Shown here piece after piece: positions 9,917 through 20,454 of a stretch of 64,000 nt of DNA. Both the position numbers and the translations under genes were made by a program. The first letter of the stretch is position 1. Every line of letters begins with the position of its first letter. The DNA lies in contig NC_014759.1 of the NCBI RefSeq assembly GCF_000183425.1, positions 1,116,001-1,180,000 of the forward strand, in the 5' to 3' direction. Below the pieces are notes generated by a model. It worked only from the letters and a program-made list of their open reading frames with translations, did not search any database and was not told the origin of the DNA. The stretch is from Marivirga tractuosa DSM 4126 (GTDB lineage: Bacteria; Bacteroidota; Bacteroidia; Cytophagales; Cyclobacteriaceae).

Positions 9917-12900
9917 TTACTTCTTGATAATTCTTTTTGTTACACTCCCCTGTCCTGAAGTCAATTGTAATAAATAAGTTCCTTTTGCAAATTTTGACAT
10001 ATCGATAGATTGGCCATTTCTTGAATCCAACTTCACCTGATCCATAAAACGACCTGACAAGGTATAAATCATAACTTCAATTTCTCCAATATCTTTAATG
10101 TCAATATTCAAAATATCATCAACCGGGTTTGGATATAAATCAATCGCATTAGCAAGCGCCTTATTTGCATTCAAGACCTCTTCACTAAATGTATAGGCAT
10201 CACTTGTTTTTATACAATTGGCTTTACTGACCTCTACAGTATAATCTCCTGATTCTTGAGCTACTAAAATTTTTCCTGTTTCATCAGGTAGTATCTCGTT
10301 ATTTAAATACCATTGGTATCCTTCTCCCTCAACTGAACTTTCCAATACATTGTTTGACACCAAAATACCTGGTGTAGCTAAATCTGTCACTTCAATTGTG
10401 AAGTTAACCGTATTTGTACCACAACCATTCTCAGGAACTCCTGTCAAGGAGTACGTAGTTGTTTCTGTAGGAGCTAATTCCAAAATAGCAGAAGAGGTTT
10501 CTGCATGCAATTCTTCTCCTATAAATAGCTGATAACTATTCATGGCAACATTTGAGCTAAGATCAATTGAGACTGCTTCCCCTTTACAAACATTTTGATT
10601 TCCGATCTCCGCTATGGTAGCTGCTTCAAATAATTCAAACTCAACTATCTGGTTAGCAGTACGCACTCCACAATTATCATCAATAATATCAATTGTTAAG
10701 GTATGATTTCCAACTCCAAATTGATCAGAAGGCAAACTAAATTTCAAAACACTTTCATCATCTGCAGTTGCCGTAGCAATCACATTCTCTGCTTCCTTCA
10801 ATCTATATTCTTTTCCTTTCTGTGGATTACTAATTTCAACCTTAATCAATTCAGCAGCACATTCATTTGAAGACTTCACTTCTAAATCAGTATTTATTTG
10901 CTCATATACATTAATTATAGCTTGATTTGAAGATAAAACAGGCTCGCAATTTCCACCCTCAATTTGTATATCTAATTCATTTAACCCCTGCCCTAGTTGG
11001 TTTGAATTGACATTAAACTCTAATTCACCATCCAGTTCGGCTGTTAAACTGCTTATATTTTCGCCCGCTAGTTGTAGGGTATAAACCTTTCCTGATTGTG
11101 CGTTTTCAATTACTATTGAAGTATTAGCGTCTCCACAGACATTCTCAGTGATCAAGCTAAGATTAGCATTAATATTTTCTTCTACTTCAATTTTTACTGA
11201 CTCAGGAAATTCATACTGGGTACATTCTCCATATTTGGCAATAACTGTAAATTCATTTGAGCCCAAGGATAGATTAGTTTCAGGAATTTCCACAGCTTGT
11301 GCTGTTCCATCTCCAATTACACTAGTCACTAATGTATTTTCTTTAAAAATTTGATATTCAACACCTGATTGGCTAATAAAGCTTATATCAGCCGGAGTTT
11401 TCAAACATGAATTATTAGAACTAAAAGTTATATTTTGATCAATATCCAAATCATCAACTTCGATTTCTATTTGCTTATTTAAAGAACCATAAGCACATTC
11501 GTTCTTTTCAGCATAAATTGAAAATGTGTTAAGACCGGCCTTTAAGTATGTTGACTCAATAGTACCCGTAAATATAGTTCCATCACCCTTAATAGTTTGG
11601 ATAGTATCATTCCCAGCCAGAATATAGTAATCTACACTATTTTCGGTATTTAGTTCAAAATTACCAGAAGTAGCTTCAGGGCAAATATTGCTTCCTATTA
11701 CATTGGCATCAAGATTAATGTTACTACCAACAGTCTTCACTGTGAATGTTCCTACTTTCACAGAATCACAAGTTCCTGCCATTCCATAAACATCAAATGC
11801 ATTTGTGACATCTTGTAATAAGGAGTCTGCAATCGAAATTGTTGCTTGCAACTGATTAGACACTTCCGATAATTTCACATCACCTTTATATATTGAATAG
11901 GAATGATTTTTATTGAGGTCTTCTAACAAATAAGAAGCTTCAGAGCTAGCGCAAGTCTCAATACTTGTCAGATTGCTTAAAGCTCCTATTCCTTTATTAT
12001 TTAGCAGTAAACTAAATCTAGTTTTTGCTTTTGATTCCGCATCAGAATTAATTGTATAAGTATACTGAAAATCAGAATCAACTGAAATTATTTCATTTTC
12101 ATAATTATCAATAAAATCAACTGTATAGTAATTTAACAGATTGTTAACCTGACTAAATGCTAGAGTAAAATCTCCTGTTTTAGATACTGACTCCATATTA
12201 ACAGGGATTGAAATAGAACAGTCAGAATTCACTACTTTTGGTATGCTGTTGATTTTCAAATTCCTTCCATCATCACCAGTTGTTGATAATGTATAACCAA
12301 AACCGTTAATATTCAATCTTCTACTAGCATCAAATTCTTCATCGTAACCAAATGTGGCTTCATCTCTTAGCACTAAAACAATTTCATCGGATAAGTCATT
12401 ATGAGCCATCTCAATTCGGAATAGTTCCAACGGTGCAGTTCGCTGGTATGTAGGATCTTGACCAACACTTTTGACTGATTCATCAGTTTCTAAAACTGGG
12501 GAAGTCGCATCGGTTCTTACCCAAAAAGCTTGCCCTGATGCAATATACTGAGAACCACCATTACTTGCTGTACCCCCAATATAAGTTGCAAAACTACCAT
12601 CTGTTTTAGGGACATGAACTTCATTTGCAACATTAGTTTTAGTCCAGCCTGCTGCATCCCAATCAATTGGGGCAGCATATGGATTAGCCACTAAATTCCA
12701 TGATTCTGCAGGATCACCATTATATTCAACAGGCATAGAAGCTGATTGTTGTTGCAATGTTCCTGTCACAGCTCCTACAATATTTGACGAACTATTTCTA
12801 ATAAATGGAGAATAACCTCTTCCATTTTCAATCGAATTAGATGCAGCAGTTCCACTACTTGGATAAGCTACATAGGTGCTATTTGCAGCATCATAATAAT

Positions 12901-15900
12901 AAAGAGAAGGATTAGATGAATTTAATGTAGATCCGTCATAAGTTCCAGAAGAAGGGTCATCAAAAGTTCCTGTAATTGGAAATTCTTCTTGCCAATCTGC
13001 AACTGTTGCATTGGTAACTGGAGAACCTAAGTATCTCCAAAATCTACCAGTGCTAAAATATCTTTCAACAGTTATATTACCTGAAATAGATGAGGTACTT
13101 GGAATCTGACCTACATAAGCAGCTTGAGATGAGGAAGTAGATAATAAAATCAATTGATTCGAACCTGCACCATCAACATCAAATGTAGTGTTTGCTCCTA
13201 TAGTTATACCATCTGCAATTGTTATGCCAGCAGTATTGGTATTGTTGACTGTTCCACCGCTTACATTTAGTGTATTTAAAGCCAAAGCAGAAGATCCGCC
13301 AATATTTCTACTACCAGAACCATTAAGGTTTAAAGTTCCTCCATTATTAACAAATGATCCATTATTAATAAAGTTACCACTTGCTGTTAATGAATTAGGG
13401 CTGTTTAGAGTACCTTCAATTTGCACATTAGCAAATGTTGGGACAGTACCTGAAATAGAGGTAATGCCTCCAAAAATGACAGTGCCTCCGTTGGCATCAA
13501 ATGAACCATTATTTGTTATATTCCCATTGATCTGAAAAGCATCATCAGCATCAGCAGTAACCACTCCGCTGCCTCCTATGGTAAAATCATTAACAGTAAT
13601 GGGTTCTGATCCACCTAATTGAGACGTAGCATTAATCGTCAAGGTACCTGCTGAGCTACTCAAGGTACCATTATTAGTGATATCACCATTAACTGTCAAA
13701 CTAGCTGCTGGATTAAATGTACCATTGACTGTTATACTTCCAAATGTTGGATTATTTTCGCCCGTAAGATTAGTCGTACCATCAAAAGTTATGGTAGAAT
13801 TATTTAGTGTAGATCCTGCGTTAGCAACAAGATCACCATTTAACGAAATTGTATTCGCGCCAGCATTAAATGTACCATTGCTAAAAGTAAGAATACCGTT
13901 TACAGTAAAATCGTTCTGAACAGTTAAAATACCTGTTCCTCTTTTTTCAATATTGTTTATGGCGGTGGCAGAAGTTGGTAATTCGACACTGGTGTTTATA
14001 GCTGAGCTATTATCATAAATTAAATTATAATTACCTACTGCTGTTAAGGCATTTGTCAATGAACCATTTGTTCTTCTTTCTAAAGTGCCTCCATTTGCAA
14101 TGCTAATGGCTGTACCATCTAGTGTTCCAGAATATAAGTTGAGGTTGGTTGCCGTAAAGTTAGAAGCAGCTGTATTTAAGGTAGCTGAAGCTCTATCTAC
14201 TGTAATAGTATTAATATCTCCTGAAAATGACAGACTAGTAGGAAGTGTTCCAGCTCCATTAACTATTAAGGAAGAACTTACATTTGAAATTAAGCTACCA
14301 GCTGATTGAGTGTAATCACCACTAATTGTTAAACTATTGCCATTTAGAAGTAAATCACCGTTTGTTTGAGTTAAAGATCCATTTATTGTTAAGTCTCCAC
14401 CTAATGTGACTGAGCCTGATGAAGTTCTATTGATGGTGAAATCATTTAACTCTTGAGTACCTACAAAACCCAGGGTACCAAATGCACCAGTACCTCCAAT
14501 TGTTAAGTTTGAAAGTGATCCACCGGAAATTCCTCCGCTAGTGGTAGAAACTGTACCATTTAAAGTTAATAGGTTACCATCTCCAATATTTAATGTACCT
14601 GCTGTGAGTGTTAAAGTCCTTCCAGAACTAATAGTAACATCAGAACTCATATTTACTCCGCCACCTGTGTTGTTAATTGTAAGATTAACACCAGAAGCAG
14701 GGAAGCCATTTCCTAAAGCTTGGGTTGCAGTGCCATTATACTCAATTGTAGAACCTGTATTAAAGGTCCTTGTTCCTGAAACTCTGATTGAACCTGTTGT
14801 GGTTCCTGAAGTGATTCCTTCTGAATTTGCTGTTACTAAAGTAGAACCAGGCCCTATTTCAAAAGTACCAGAACCTGTTAAGAAATAAGTAGATACATCT
14901 AATGTTGAGGAGTTATTTATAGAAAAATTAATTGAATTAGAAAAATCCCCTCCAGTATTGGTGAAATTTTGAAGTCCCCCCCCACCAAAAATAATTGAAT
15001 TAGTTCCTGTTCCTGTTTCAGTAATTGATCCAGCGATTATATTTAAGTCTCCATCCAAATCTACTGTAGTTCCAGAAGAACCAATTGATAAATTAACCCC
15101 ATTACTTGAAGTATTTACATTAAAATCACCAACAACATTAATATTAACTGGCTGGGAATCTGTAGATTCTAATAGAGCTGAATTAGTTATATTAAAATTT
15201 CCAGAAACATTCCAAGTCATTGGATTACCAGAAAATGTGCAAGCAACATAAGTATTCGCTCCATCAAGATTTACATTACCTCCAACATTCAAAGTTAAAG
15301 ACTGATTAAAGTCTGTAATATAAAGTATAATGCCGCCTGTATTATATACATTGAAATCACCGTTAGCAGTTGTAACGTAACCATCCATATCAAACCACCC
15401 TTGTCCCCCAGCAGTTAAATTAGGTGTATTCCACTCAAAATTACCAAAAGATTGCCCCCAGTTCCCAGTAGAACTTAAAATAGTTAATGAAGTATAACCT
15501 GTAACTTTTACGGTTGAGTTTAAATCCCATGATGCTGATGGCACAACCCCTTCTGTTGTAGTGAATTGATGATCGTAAACTGAACCTGAATCAAAAAATA
15601 AGTTAGCACTAGAAAAATTTGTTACTGACCCTTGATTTTCGAAAATGCCTAGAAATCTGGCTTGTCCTGCTGCACCACCCTTTCCCCCAGAACCAGTTCG
15701 AAATGTCCCTAAATTTCTTAATACCCCACCATTGTTAACTGTTATATCATCACCTGAACCATCATTGATTGTTAAGGCAATACCACTAGCAATTGTAATT
15801 TGACCACCATTGTTAACAGTTGCCTGATCAACAGTAACAGCTGCAGTTACAGTAACAGTATGCGTGTTTAATATACTAATTACTCCGTTAGCACTTGTTG

Positions 15901-16063
15901 GCGTATTAGCTGTGTTATCCCAACTACTTCCAGTCCACTCTTCCCAGGTATCTGAGTTATTCCAGTTACCTGTTTGGCGAGTTTGAAAATCGCCAGTAGC
16001 CTGCCCAATCCCAACACTCGCAACCCCAACAAAAAACAATATCGAAAGTAAAAATCTTTTCAT
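9917..16063 (-). CDS. Giant T9SS-exported repetitive surface protein (adhesin-like)
   Basis: A 2048-residue secreted protein. It has a signal peptide (MKRFLLSILFFVGVASVGIGQ), then about 900-1000 residues of short T/N/G/S-rich beta repeats (patterns like LTINGSLTQTNGDLLLNG), as in parallel beta-helix proteins. Next come a region around RYFSTGRFWRYLGSP, a series of Ig-like acidic repeats in the second half, and a type A T9SS sorting domain at the end (IDLYPNPVDDILNI ... GTYLLQLTSGQGSVTKRIIKK). The ATG at 16063 is preferred over 16084 because it starts the signal peptide. It is probably cell-surface attached. The ligand is unknown. Confidence 0.85.
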   Translation of the reverse strand: MKRFLLSILFFVGVASVGIGQATGDFQTRQTGNWNNSDTWEEWTGSSWDNTANTPTSANGVISILNTHTVTVTAAVTVDQATVNNGGQITIASGIALTINDGSGDDITVNNGGVLRNLGTFRTGSGGKGGAAGQARFLGIFENQGSVTNFSSANLFFDSGSVYDHQFTTTEGVVPSASWDLNSTVKVTGYTSLTILSSTGNWGQSFGNFEWNTPNLTAGGQGWFDMDGYVTTANGDFNVYNTGGIILYITDFNQSLTLNVGGNVNLDGANTYVACTFSGNPMTWNVSGNFNITNSALLESTDSQPVNINVVGDFNVNTSSNGVNLSIGSSGTTVDLDGDLNIIAGSITETGTGTNSIIFGGGGLQNFTNTGGDFSNSINFSINNSSTLDVSTYFLTGSGTFEIGPGSTLVTANSEGITSGTTTGSIRVSGTRTFNTGSTIEYNGTATQALGNGFPASGVNLTINNTGGGVNMSSDVTISSGRTLTLTAGTLNIGDGNLLTLNGTVSTTSGGISGGSLSNLTIGGTGAFGTLGFVGTQELNDFTINRTSSGSVTLGGDLTINGSLTQTNGDLLLNGNSLTISGDYTQSAGSLISNVSSSLIVNGAGTLPTSLSFSGDINTITVDRASATLNTAASNFTATNLNLYSGTLDGTAISIANGGTLERRTNGSLTNALTAVGNYNLIYDNSSAINTSVELPTSATAINNIEKRGTGILTVQNDFTVNGILTFSNGTFNAGANTISLNGDLVANAGSTLNNSTITFDGTTNLTGENNPTFGSITVNGTFNPAASLTVNGDITNNGTLSSSAGTLTINATSQLGGSEPITVNDFTIGGSGVVTADADDAFQINGNITNNGSFDANGGTVIFGGITSISGTVPTFANVQIEGTLNSPNSLTASGNFINNGSFVNNGGTLNLNGSGSRNIGGSSALALNTLNVSGGTVNNTNTAGITIADGITIGANTTFDVDGAGSNQLILLSTSSSQAAYVGQIPSTSSISGNITVERYFSTGRFWRYLGSPVTNATVADWQEEFPITGTFDDPSSGTYDGSTLNSSNPSLYYYDAANSTYVAYPSSGTAASNSIENGRGYSPFIRNSSSNIVGAVTGTLQQQSASMPVEYNGDPAESWNLVANPYAAPIDWDAAGWTKTNVANEVHVPKTDGSFATYIGGTASNGGSQYIASGQAFWVRTDATSPVLETDESVKSVGQDPTYQRTAPLELFRIEMAHNDLSDEIVLVLRDEATFGYDEEFDASRRLNINGFGYTLSTTGDDGRNLKINSIPKVVNSDCSISIPVNMESVSKTGDFTLAFSQVNNLLNYYTVDFIDNYENEIISVDSDFQYTYTINSDAESKAKTRFSLLLNNKGIGALSNLTSIETCASSEASYLLEDLNKNHSYSIYKGDVKLSEVSNQLQATISIADSLLQDVTNAFDVYGMAGTCDSVKVGTFTVKTVGSNINLDANVIGSNICPEATSGNFELNTENSVDYYILAGNDTIQTIKGDGTIFTGTIESTYLKAGLNTFSIYAEKNECAYGSLNKQIEIEVDDLDIDQNITFSSNNSCLKTPADISFISQSGVEYQIFKENTLVTSVIGDGTAQAVEIPETNLSLGSNEFTVIAKYGECTQYEFPESVKIEVEENINANLSLITENVCGDANTSIVIENAQSGKVYTLQLAGENISSLTAELDGELEFNVNSNQLGQGLNELDIQIEGGNCEPVLSSNQAIINVYEQINTDLEVKSSNECAAELIKVEISNPQKGKEYRLKEAENVIATATADDESVLKFSLPSDQFGVGNHTLTIDIIDDNCGVRTANQIVEFELFEAATIAEIGNQNVCKGEAVSIDLSSNVAMNSYQLFIGEELHAETSSAILELAPTETTTYSLTGVPENGCGTNTVNFTIEVTDLATPGILVSNNVLESSVEGEGYQWYLNNEILPDETGKILVAQESGDYTVEVSKANCIKTSDAYTFSEEVLNANKALANAIDLYPNPVDDILNIDIKDIGEIEVMIYTLSGRFMDQVKLDSRNGQSIDMSKFAKGTYLLQLTSGQGSVTKRIIKK

Positions 16064-16130
16064 ATCTAATTTAATTAAAATCAACCGTTTGGAAATATCT
16101 CCTTTGACACAGCTTCATTTATTCTAACTA

Positions 16131-16146
16131 CAAAAATACAAACATA
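16131..16146 (-). promoter_or_regulatory. Two adjacent -7-type boxes upstream of the giant T9SS gene
   Basis: On the minus strand TATGTTTG (16139-16146) and TATTTTTG (16131-16138) both match TAnnTTTG. They lie about 70-80 bp before the ATG at 16063. Which one is used cannot be decided from sequence. Confidence 0.4.
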
Positions 16147-16271
16147 ATTACACATAAGGTAAGTAACCAACTACAAAATCTTACATTTAATCGAAAAATA
16201 CTTAAAAATCCCTATAACCTAAGTGTAAATTGTTTAAATGACGTACGATTTTGGAAAAGGGTTGGATTTTT

Positions 16272-16325
16272 CAGGTTGGCAAGTTGAGAAGTTTACAGGT
16301 TGACAAGTTTGCTTGTTGGCAAGTT
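16272..16325. repeat. Short imperfect direct repeats CAGGTTGRCAAGTT in a 535-bp gene-free stretch
   Basis: The gap from 16085 to 16619 holds no convincing gene. Besides the promoter boxes and the acyl-CoA ligase terminator, it contains three copies of a 14-bp unit (16272-16285, 16296-16309, 16312-16325; the third begins CTTG). This looks like low-complexity intergenic repeat sequence. Confidence 0.55.
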
Positions 16326-16480
16326 TGTGTGTGAAACTTATAGCTTTACAAATTAAACCCCATTAATTATATCTAAATCATATTTTTTGTTTCAACAAAC
16401 TGGTGACCCCTCTCGAAGAATACAAAAATTGATAATTGAAGACACATCCATCACCCCACTTCCAACATCCTTCAAAACCA

Positions 16481-16507
16481 AAAAAGCTCCCCATCTCTGA
16501 GAAGCTT
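16481..16507 (-). terminator. Intrinsic terminator of the acyl-CoA ligase gene
   Basis: On the minus strand AAGCTTCTC pairs with GGGGAGCTT (two G-U pairs) around a 6-nt loop and is followed by a T-run. It lies about 110 bp past the stop of the ligase gene. Confidence 0.55.
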
Positions 16508-16598
16508 ATTCGTATTTATATAATTTGTAATTCAATCTTTTTCTGGTCTGACCTTCGGTACTGACCTAATACCCATTGACCCATTTGCGTAGGAAATT

Positions 16599-16621
16599 CC
16601 CCCTTGGGGGGCTAGGGGGCT
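16599..16621. repeat. REP-like GC-rich hairpin ending in TAGGGGGCT
   Basis: CCCCCTTGGGGGG forms a tight hairpin followed by CTAGGGGGCT, and it touches the stop codon of the acyl-CoA ligase. A related element (palindrome followed by TTAGGGGGCT) lies at 55801-55826. Such GC-rich hairpins stand out in this AT-rich genome. Confidence 0.6.
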
Positions 16622-18287
16622 ATTTCTCCCTCAAATGCCTTCTAATAATCTTACCTACATTCGACTTAGGTAATTCCTTCTCAAAAGAAACCGCTTTCGG
16701 GCATTTATAAGCTGTTAAGTTTTCCTTACAATAATCGATTACTTCTTGCTCGGTTAAGCTTTCATCTTTCTTCACTACAAAAGCTTTTACTACCTCGGTG
16801 GATTTTTCATCTGGAACACCAATTACAGCTACTTCCAATACTTTTTCCATACCGGCAATCACATCTTCAATCTCATTTGGATACACATTAAAGCCAGAAA
16901 CATTAATCATATCCTTTTTCCTATCCACAATTTTGAAAAAACCGTCTCCATCTTGTACTCCAATATCACCTGTCCGGAACCACTCTCCATTGAAAAAAGT
17001 AGTATCATTCAATTCAGGTTTGTTCCAATAACCTGACATCACTTGGGGTCCTTTGCCACAAATCTCACCTGGCTCACCTAATGCCACTTCTTTCCCTTCC
17101 TCATCCAAAATCTTCATATCAGTGCTTGGTGTTGGCATACCAATTGTGCCAATTCTTTCTGTCCCATCCAATGGATTAACACTTAATACTGGAGAAGTTT
17201 CACTCAAACCATAACCTTCAACCAATGGCCCTCCAGTCAACTTTTTCCATTTTTCAGCAACAGCTCTTTGGACTGCCATACCACCTCCAATAGAGCCTTT
17301 CAAATGGGAAAAATCCACTTCTTTAATATTAGGCTGATTTAATAATCCGTTGAACAAGGTGTTTACACCAGTCATTAGAGTAAATGGATGCTTTTTCAAT
17401 TCTTTAATGAAAGCTGGCATATCCCGAGGATTGGTAATCAGAATGCTTTTGGCTCCAATACTGAACATTAAGACACCATTTACCGCAAGTGCAAAAATAT
17501 GATATAGTGGCAATGCTGTAATCATTTGCTCTTGCAGCCCTTCGGTAAATAATGGCTTAAACCACTCTTTAGTTTGCATAGTGTGTGCAACTAAATTACG
17601 ATGTGATAATTGCGCTCCCTTACTAACACCAGTAGTTCCACCTGTGTATTGTAAAAAGGCTAAGTCGGAAGGTTCTATTTCAGGTTTTTTGAAAGTATGA
17701 GTCTTTCCCTTCTTTAAAACTTCTTTCCACTTGATTGCAGTTGGTAAATTATAGCTAGGCACCATCTTTTTGATGTTCTTCACTACAAAATTGACAATAC
17801 TGCCTTTTAATCCGCCTAGCATATCGCCTAATTGAGTAACAATAACGGTTTTAATTTCCGTTTCATCCAAAATCTTCTCCAGATTACTCGCAAAGTTGGC
17901 TACGATCACAATGGCTTTGGCTCCAGAATCTTTAAACTGATGCGCCATTTCTCTTGCAGTATAAAGCGGGTTGGTTCCCACTACAATTACACCAGCTTTC
18001 AAAGCTCCTATCATAGCAATGGGATATTGCAAACAATTCGGCATTTGAATAGCCATTCTATCACCCTTTTTCAAACCTACCTCGTTCTGCAAATAAGCAG
18101 CGAAATTATTAGATAATTCATCTACCTCAGCATAAGTCAATACCTTGCCCATATTCTCATAGGCTTCATTACTGCCATGCTTCTGGAAAACTTCTTCAAA
18201 TAATTCGGGGAGGTTTTTATATTGGTCGGGGTTTATCTCTCTCGGTACTCCTTTAGGGTAATGATTGTACCATGGAAAATCGCTCAT
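16620..18287 (-). CDS. fadD: Long-chain fatty acid--CoA ligase (AMP-forming)
   Basis: A 555-residue ANL-superfamily enzyme that activates a fatty acid to acyl-AMP and then acyl-CoA. The phosphate-binding loop TGGTTGVSKG is at residues 215-224. The acyl-adenylate motif region GYGLSETSP, the YWNKPE segment, a GEWFRTGDIG motif and the C-terminal lysine in KSNVGKIIRR are all present. It is a single gene with its own terminator-like hairpin. FadD-type chain length is inferred from overall similarity; other acyl substrates are possible. Confidence 0.88.
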   Translation of the reverse strand: MSDFPWYNHYPKGVPREINPDQYKNLPELFEEVFQKHGSNEAYENMGKVLTYAEVDELSNNFAAYLQNEVGLKKGDRMAIQMPNCLQYPIAMIGALKAGVIVVGTNPLYTAREMAHQFKDSGAKAIVIVANFASNLEKILDETEIKTVIVTQLGDMLGGLKGSIVNFVVKNIKKMVPSYNLPTAIKWKEVLKKGKTHTFKKPEIEPSDLAFLQYTGGTTGVSKGAQLSHRNLVAHTMQTKEWFKPLFTEGLQEQMITALPLYHIFALAVNGVLMFSIGAKSILITNPRDMPAFIKELKKHPFTLMTGVNTLFNGLLNQPNIKEVDFSHLKGSIGGGMAVQRAVAEKWKKLTGGPLVEGYGLSETSPVLSVNPLDGTERIGTIGMPTPSTDMKILDEEGKEVALGEPGEICGKGPQVMSGYWNKPELNDTTFFNGEWFRTGDIGVQDGDGFFKIVDRKKDMINVSGFNVYPNEIEDVIAGMEKVLEVAVIGVPDEKSTEVVKAFVVKKDESLTEQEVIDYCKENLTAYKCPKAVSFEKELPKSNVGKIIRRHLREK

Positions 18288-18869
18288 AGTCGTATATTTA
18301 GTTTCAATTTTATCGTTTCGGATCGGAAATTAATAAAAAATATTATTCTTACATAGACCTATTTCAATCAACATTCATACAGCTGTCACGAATATTGCAA
18401 AATAAACTGTAAATCAATTGGTTAGAGATTTAAGTATTAAGTCTTAGGTTATAAGTTTTGGGTATGAGGTACAGAGTACAGTGAAAAAGGAAAATCTGCC
18501 GTTTGTATATCGAAAGTGGTAAATGCTCGTTCCTTTGGAACTTTTTAAACAGAGTTTTAAGTATTAAGTATTCGAAGTCTTTCCAGCCAAAAGCTGATCA
18601 GCCTTCGGCTGAAAACTGAATTTCAAAGAAGATAACAAAGTGAAAGAGAGTGTAGCATAGAAGGGAGATTCAGAGCTAATCAAATATTCTAGACTCTAGG
18701 TTCTTGATTCTTGAATCTATCCTCAACACTTCCCTACCTCAAAACGTACACACTTTCAATAGCAAACATCTATAATTCGATAAGTAAAAAATATAGTTTT
18801 TTGATAACTAAAACGCACAATTTGTGTTAGCTTTGTAACTTAATTGAAATTAGTCTAAATAATTCATAT
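18288..18869. other. 582-bp intergenic stretch upstream of sufB
   Basis: No gene is supported here. It contains AT-rich TTAAGTATTAAG-type repeats (about 18430-18450 and 18556-18575), a small perfect hairpin CAGCCTTCGGCTG (18599-18611) and, at the right end, the sufB promoter box. Confidence 0.6.
18828..18835 (+). promoter_or_regulatory. -7 promoter box for the suf operon
   Basis: TAGCTTTG matches TAnnTTTG, 34 bp before the sufB ATG. A TTG sits 24 bp upstream of it, slightly farther than usual for the -33 element. No IscR/Fur-like operator is obvious by eye. Confidence 0.5.
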
Positions 18870-20315
18870 ATGAGTAAAGACGATCAAATACTGGAAGAAT
18901 TTGCCTCTAAGGAATATGAGCATGGTTGGACAGTAGATTTTGAAGCAGACTCAGCTCCTCCGGGGCTAAACGAAGATATAGTACGATTTATCTCTGCCAA
19001 AAAAGAAGAGCCAGAATGGCTTTTGGAGTGGAGATTAAAAGCATACAGGAATTGGAGAAAAATGGCAGAGCCTAAATGGGCAAATGTTCATTACCCAAAA
19101 CCTGAATTCGAAGACATTATCTATTACTCTGCACCTAAACCTAAGGATAAACCTAAGAGTTTGGATGAGGTAGACCCTGAAATGAGAAAAACCTTCGAAA
19201 GATTGGGCATTTCTCTTACAGAACAGAAAAGATTGACTGGCGTTGCGGTTGATGCCGTAATGGATTCAGTTTCTGTTGGAACTACCTTCAAAAAACAATT
19301 AGGAGAATTAGGAATCATATTTTGTTCATTCAGCGAAGCGGTAAAAGAGCATCCTGAATTAGTTAAAAAATACATTGGCTCAGTGGTTCCGTCAAACGAT
19401 AACTTCTACGCTGCATTGAATTCAGCTGTATTCTCTGATGGTTCATTTTGTTATATTCCAAAAGGAGTAAGATGTCCTGTGGAGCTTTCAACTTATTTTA
19501 GGATTAATGCTGCTAATACTGGCCAGTTCGAGAGAACATTAATCGTAGCAGAAGATGATTCATATGTAAGTTACTTAGAAGGCTGTACGGCACCAATGCG
19601 TGATGAAAACCAATTGCATGCGGCAGTAGTAGAGATTTACGCAGCTAAAAATGCTGAAGTAAAATACTCTACTGTGCAAAACTGGTATCCTGGTGATAAA
19701 AATGGCAAGGGAGGTATTTACAACTTCGTAACTAAAAGAGGAATTTGCGCTGGTGACTATGCAAAAATTGCATGGACACAAGTAGAAACTGGCTCTGCTG
19801 TTACTTGGAAATACCCTAGCTGTATCTTAAAAGGAGATTATTCTCAAGGAGAATTTTACTCTGTTGCAGTAACAAACAACATGCAACAAGCCGATACAGG
19901 AACCAAAATGATTCACATTGGAAAGAACACCAAAAGTAGAATTGTTTCCAAAGGAGTATCAGGCGGAAAAAGCCAAAACTCCTACAGAGGATTGGTAGAA
20001 ATCCACAAAAGAGCAGAAAATTCAAGAAACTTCTCTCAATGTGACTCCTTATTAATGGGTGATAAATGTGGAGCGCATACATTCCCATACATAGAAATCA
20101 AAAACAAATCTGCACAAGTAGAACACGAAGCAACGACTTCAAAAATTGGTGAAGACCAGATTTTCTACTGTCAGCAGAGAGGAATAGATGAGGAAAGTGC
20201 AGTAGCATTGATTGTAAATGGTTACTGTAAAGAAGTATTGAACAATTTACCTATGGAGTTTGCAGTTGAGGCACAGAAATTACTGGCCTTGACCTTAGAA
20301 GGTTCTGTTGGGTAA
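18870..20315 (+). CDS. sufB: Fe-S cluster assembly scaffold protein SufB
   Basis: A 481-residue protein of the normal SufB length. It builds nascent iron-sulfur clusters in the SufBCD scaffold complex in the cytoplasm. The conserved core is visible: [22 protein letters not shown], the beta-helix segment with YLEGCTAP, and the C-terminal [21 protein letters not shown]. It is the first gene of sufB-C-D-S-E-T. A 139-bp gap with a large hairpin separates it from sufC. Confidence 0.96.
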   Translation: MSKDDQILEEFASKEYEHGWTVDFEADSAPPGLNEDIVRFISAKKEEPEWLLEWRLKAYRNWRKMAEPKWANVHYPKPEFEDIIYYSAPKPKDKPKSLDEVDPEMRKTFERLGISLTEQKRLTGVAVDAVMDSVSVGTTFKKQLGELGIIFCSFSEAVKEHPELVKKYIGSVVPSNDNFYAALNSAVFSDGSFCYIPKGVRCPVELSTYFRINAANTGQFERTLIVAEDDSYVSYLEGCTAPMRDENQLHAAVVEIYAAKNAEVKYSTVQNWYPGDKNGKGGIYNFVTKRGICAGDYAKIAWTQVETGSAVTWKYPSCILKGDYSQGEFYSVAVTNNMQQADTGTKMIHIGKNTKSRIVSKGVSGGKSQNSYRGLVEIHKRAENSRNFSQCDSLLMGDKCGAHTFPYIEIKNKSAQVEHEATTSKIGEDQIFYCQQRGIDEESAVALIVNGYCKEVLNNLPMEFAVEAQKLLALTLEGSVG

Positions 20316-20337
20316 ATAGTATTGAGTACTGAGATGA

Positions 20338-20396
20338 TGGTCGGTGTGCCACCGACCATGGTCAAACCTGTTCCCTGGTCGGTGGCACACCGACCA
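20338..20396. repeat. Perfect 20-bp inverted repeat (REP-like) between sufB and sufC
   Basis: The arms at 20338-20357 and 20377-20396 are exact reverse complements, and each arm is itself a hairpin (GGTCGGTG TGC CACCGACC). The 19-bp spacer begins inside GACCATGGTC, another palindrome. A second copy of the element is at 54064-54144. It sits inside the suf operon and could modulate transcript stability or sufB:sufC ratio. Confidence 0.8.
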
Positions 20397-20454
20397 GAAA
20401 AGAAAGGAATAGAATTAAAAGAAGAATAATTTTTAGAAATAAGCATATATCATA

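Noticed and set aside
13188..14888. Several plus-strand frames of 74-115 residues inside the giant T9SS gene
   Set aside because: They are antisense shadows of the T/N/G-rich repeats, with valine/proline-rich low-complexity sequence.
16064..16084. Start of the giant T9SS protein at 16084
   Set aside because: The first seven residues are not part of the signal peptide, which begins cleanly at the ATG at 16063.
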